From NCBI GenBank assembly GCA_003166055.1, contig PMWR01000074.1, positions 4,927 through 12,365 on the forward strand: DNA of 7,439 nt. The letters are read 5' to 3'. Made by a program: the position numbers and the translations under genes. The notes below the pieces were generated by a model. The model saw nothing but the letters and a program-made list of their open reading frames with translations, was not told the DNA's origin and made no database searches. Source of the DNA: Acidobacteriaceae bacterium (GTDB taxonomy: Bacteria; Acidobacteriota; Terriglobia; Terriglobales; Acidobacteriaceae). This document shows positions 6,319-7,439 of this stretch, piece by piece. Position 1 is the stretch's first letter. Each line of letters opens with the position of its first letter.

Positions 6319-7439
6319 ATGAAAATCTCTCTGCTTGCTCTCGCCTCACTTTCTTTTGCCGCCGCGCAGGTTGGGGCGCAATCGTCGACGACGGTGCCGC
6401 GGCCGTTCAACGATCCGGCCGACTTGCCTGAAACGCGGGCCGGTAAACAGGTGGAATTCAATCTGGACGTCGGGTACGCGCTGGTCCATACGTACAATCC
6501 CGCGACCGGCAAGACCGATGCAGCCAGGCTGAGAACCTACAACGGGAATGCCGTGGGCCCGACGATGCGTGTGCTTCCCGGAGATACGCTCCATGGATTT
6601 GTCCACAATAACCTCCCGCCCAATCTCCTCGGGTGTGCCGACGGTCCTGATCACAATGTTCCGCACTGCTTCAACACCACCAATCTGCATACGCATGGAC
6701 TGCATGTTTCGCCAAAGGGCATCAGCGATAACGTGTTCATCGATATCGAACCAGGCGGGTCACAGGAATACAAGGTCGAACTGCCGTCGAACCATCCTGC
6801 CGGGACCTTCTGGTACCACTCGCATCGGCATGGCTCGACCGCCCTGCAGGTCTCGAGCGGCATGGAGGGCGCACTGATCGTCGAGGGCCACCGCACCTAT
6901 GCCGACAAGCAGGCGCATGGCGGGCTGGCCGATATCGACACCGTGCTGAAGCAGGCGGGCGGACGCAAAGTTGTGGACCACGTCGCGCTTTTCCAGCAGG
7001 TGCAGTATTCCTGCCGCGAGCCCGACGGGACATTTACCTGGGACTGCGGCGCCACAGACGACGGCAAGCCGCGCGTGGGCATGATCGAGGACTACAGCGC
7101 AAAGCAGTTCGGCTTTACGACGTGGGGCGCCTCAGGGCGCTACACAACGATCAATGGCGCCGTTCAGCCGACGGTCTCGGCCGTTGCCGGCGACATCTAT
7201 CGCTTCCGGCTGATTCACGGTGGCGTGCGTGACACGATCGGGTTGCACATCACGGCCGCCAAAGCAGACCTGCGCGGCAATTTGTTGACCACGACGCTCA
7301 GCGCGGGGGTCGGCGCAACAGCTGCGCCAAAGTGGATCGAAGACCACTGCAACATGAAGGCGACGGTGCCGCAGTTCGAAATTGCCGCCGACGGCCTGAC
7401 GCGCACCGCGATGTTTGAAAAGCCGATCAACGTGATTCA
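6319..7439 (+). CDS. Secreted multicopper oxidase, N-terminal part (truncated by window edge)
   Basis: The open frame gives 373 residues and continues past the right edge. Residues 1-21 (MKISLLALASLSFAAAQVGA then Q) form a Sec-type signal peptide with probable cleavage near residue 20-22, so the enzyme acts in the periplasm or outside the cell. The first cupredoxin domain covers about 40-190 and carries two of the four copper-binding His motifs of the family: HTHGLH (124-129) and WYHSHRHGS (165-173). In multicopper oxidases these bind the type 2/type 3 trinuclear copper cluster, where oxygen is reduced to water. The type 1 copper ligands and the C-terminal HCH motif would lie beyond the window. 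Cys106 and Cys117 flank a loop just before HTHG, and Cys232 and Cys243 flank another, suggesting disulfides in an exported protein. The substrate (phenols, metal ions or other) cannot be inferred. Its own ribosome-binding site and export signal set it apart from the two cytoplasmic-looking genes upstream. Confidence 0.92.
   Translation, partial: MKISLLALASLSFAAAQVGAQSSTTVPRPFNDPADLPETRAGKQVEFNLDVGYALVHTYNPATGKTDAARLRTYNGNAVGPTMRVLPGDTLHGFVHNNLPPNLLGCADGPDHNVPHCFNTTNLHTHGLHVSPKGISDNVFIDIEPGGSQEYKVELPSNHPAGTFWYHSHRHGSTALQVSSGMEGALIVEGHRTYADKQAHGGLADIDTVLKQAGGRKVVDHVALFQQVQYSCREPDGTFTWDCGATDDGKPRVGMIEDYSAKQFGFTTWGASGRYTTINGAVQPTVSAVAGDIYRFRLIHGGVRDTIGLHITAAKADLRGNLLTTTLSAGVGATAAPKWIEDHCNMKATVPQFEIAADGLTRTAMFEKPINVI

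Overview
The window is 7.4 kb of moderately GC-rich bacterial DNA with tightly packed genes and little spacer. Use of TTG and GTG starts, purine-rich Shine-Dalgarno sites and the style of the secreted multicopper oxidase fit a soil-type Gram-negative such as an acidobacterium or proteobacterium. That placement is an inference from composition and protein style; no rRNA or marker gene is present to settle it.

Layout: (1) at the left edge, on the minus strand, the first 24 codons of a divergent gene with a very strong Shine-Dalgarno site; (2) a 356-base divergent intergenic region (73-428) with an inverted-repeat element (125-153) and a tandem pair of A-rich 26-base-period repeats (294-344); (3) a plus-strand pair of large genes, 429-3959 (1176 aa) and 3972-6164 (730 aa), only 12 bases apart and almost certainly co-transcribed; (4) a 154-base spacer; (5) the 5' part of a secreted multicopper oxidase gene (6319 to the right edge).

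The core of interest is the two-gene unit. The 1176-aa protein is a large, beta-rich, glycine-rich protein with no signal peptide. Its central part resembles what I recall of the poorly characterised DUF6603 family (landmarks LAAGFGYNR and GGYNPAY...YPAVPRLGF). The 730-aa partner has no function I recognise but has motif-like blocks (LPHVVLNRHTLPWSR; IRFFQVD...DGALSIG) that look conserved. Tight coupling suggests that the two products work together, perhaps as parts of one large assembly, but no enzymatic motif is visible in either. The multicopper oxidase has its own ribosome-binding site and an export signal, so it is probably functionally separate, although no clear terminator separates it from the pair.

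No tRNA, rRNA, CRISPR array, insertion sequence or phage integration site was seen.
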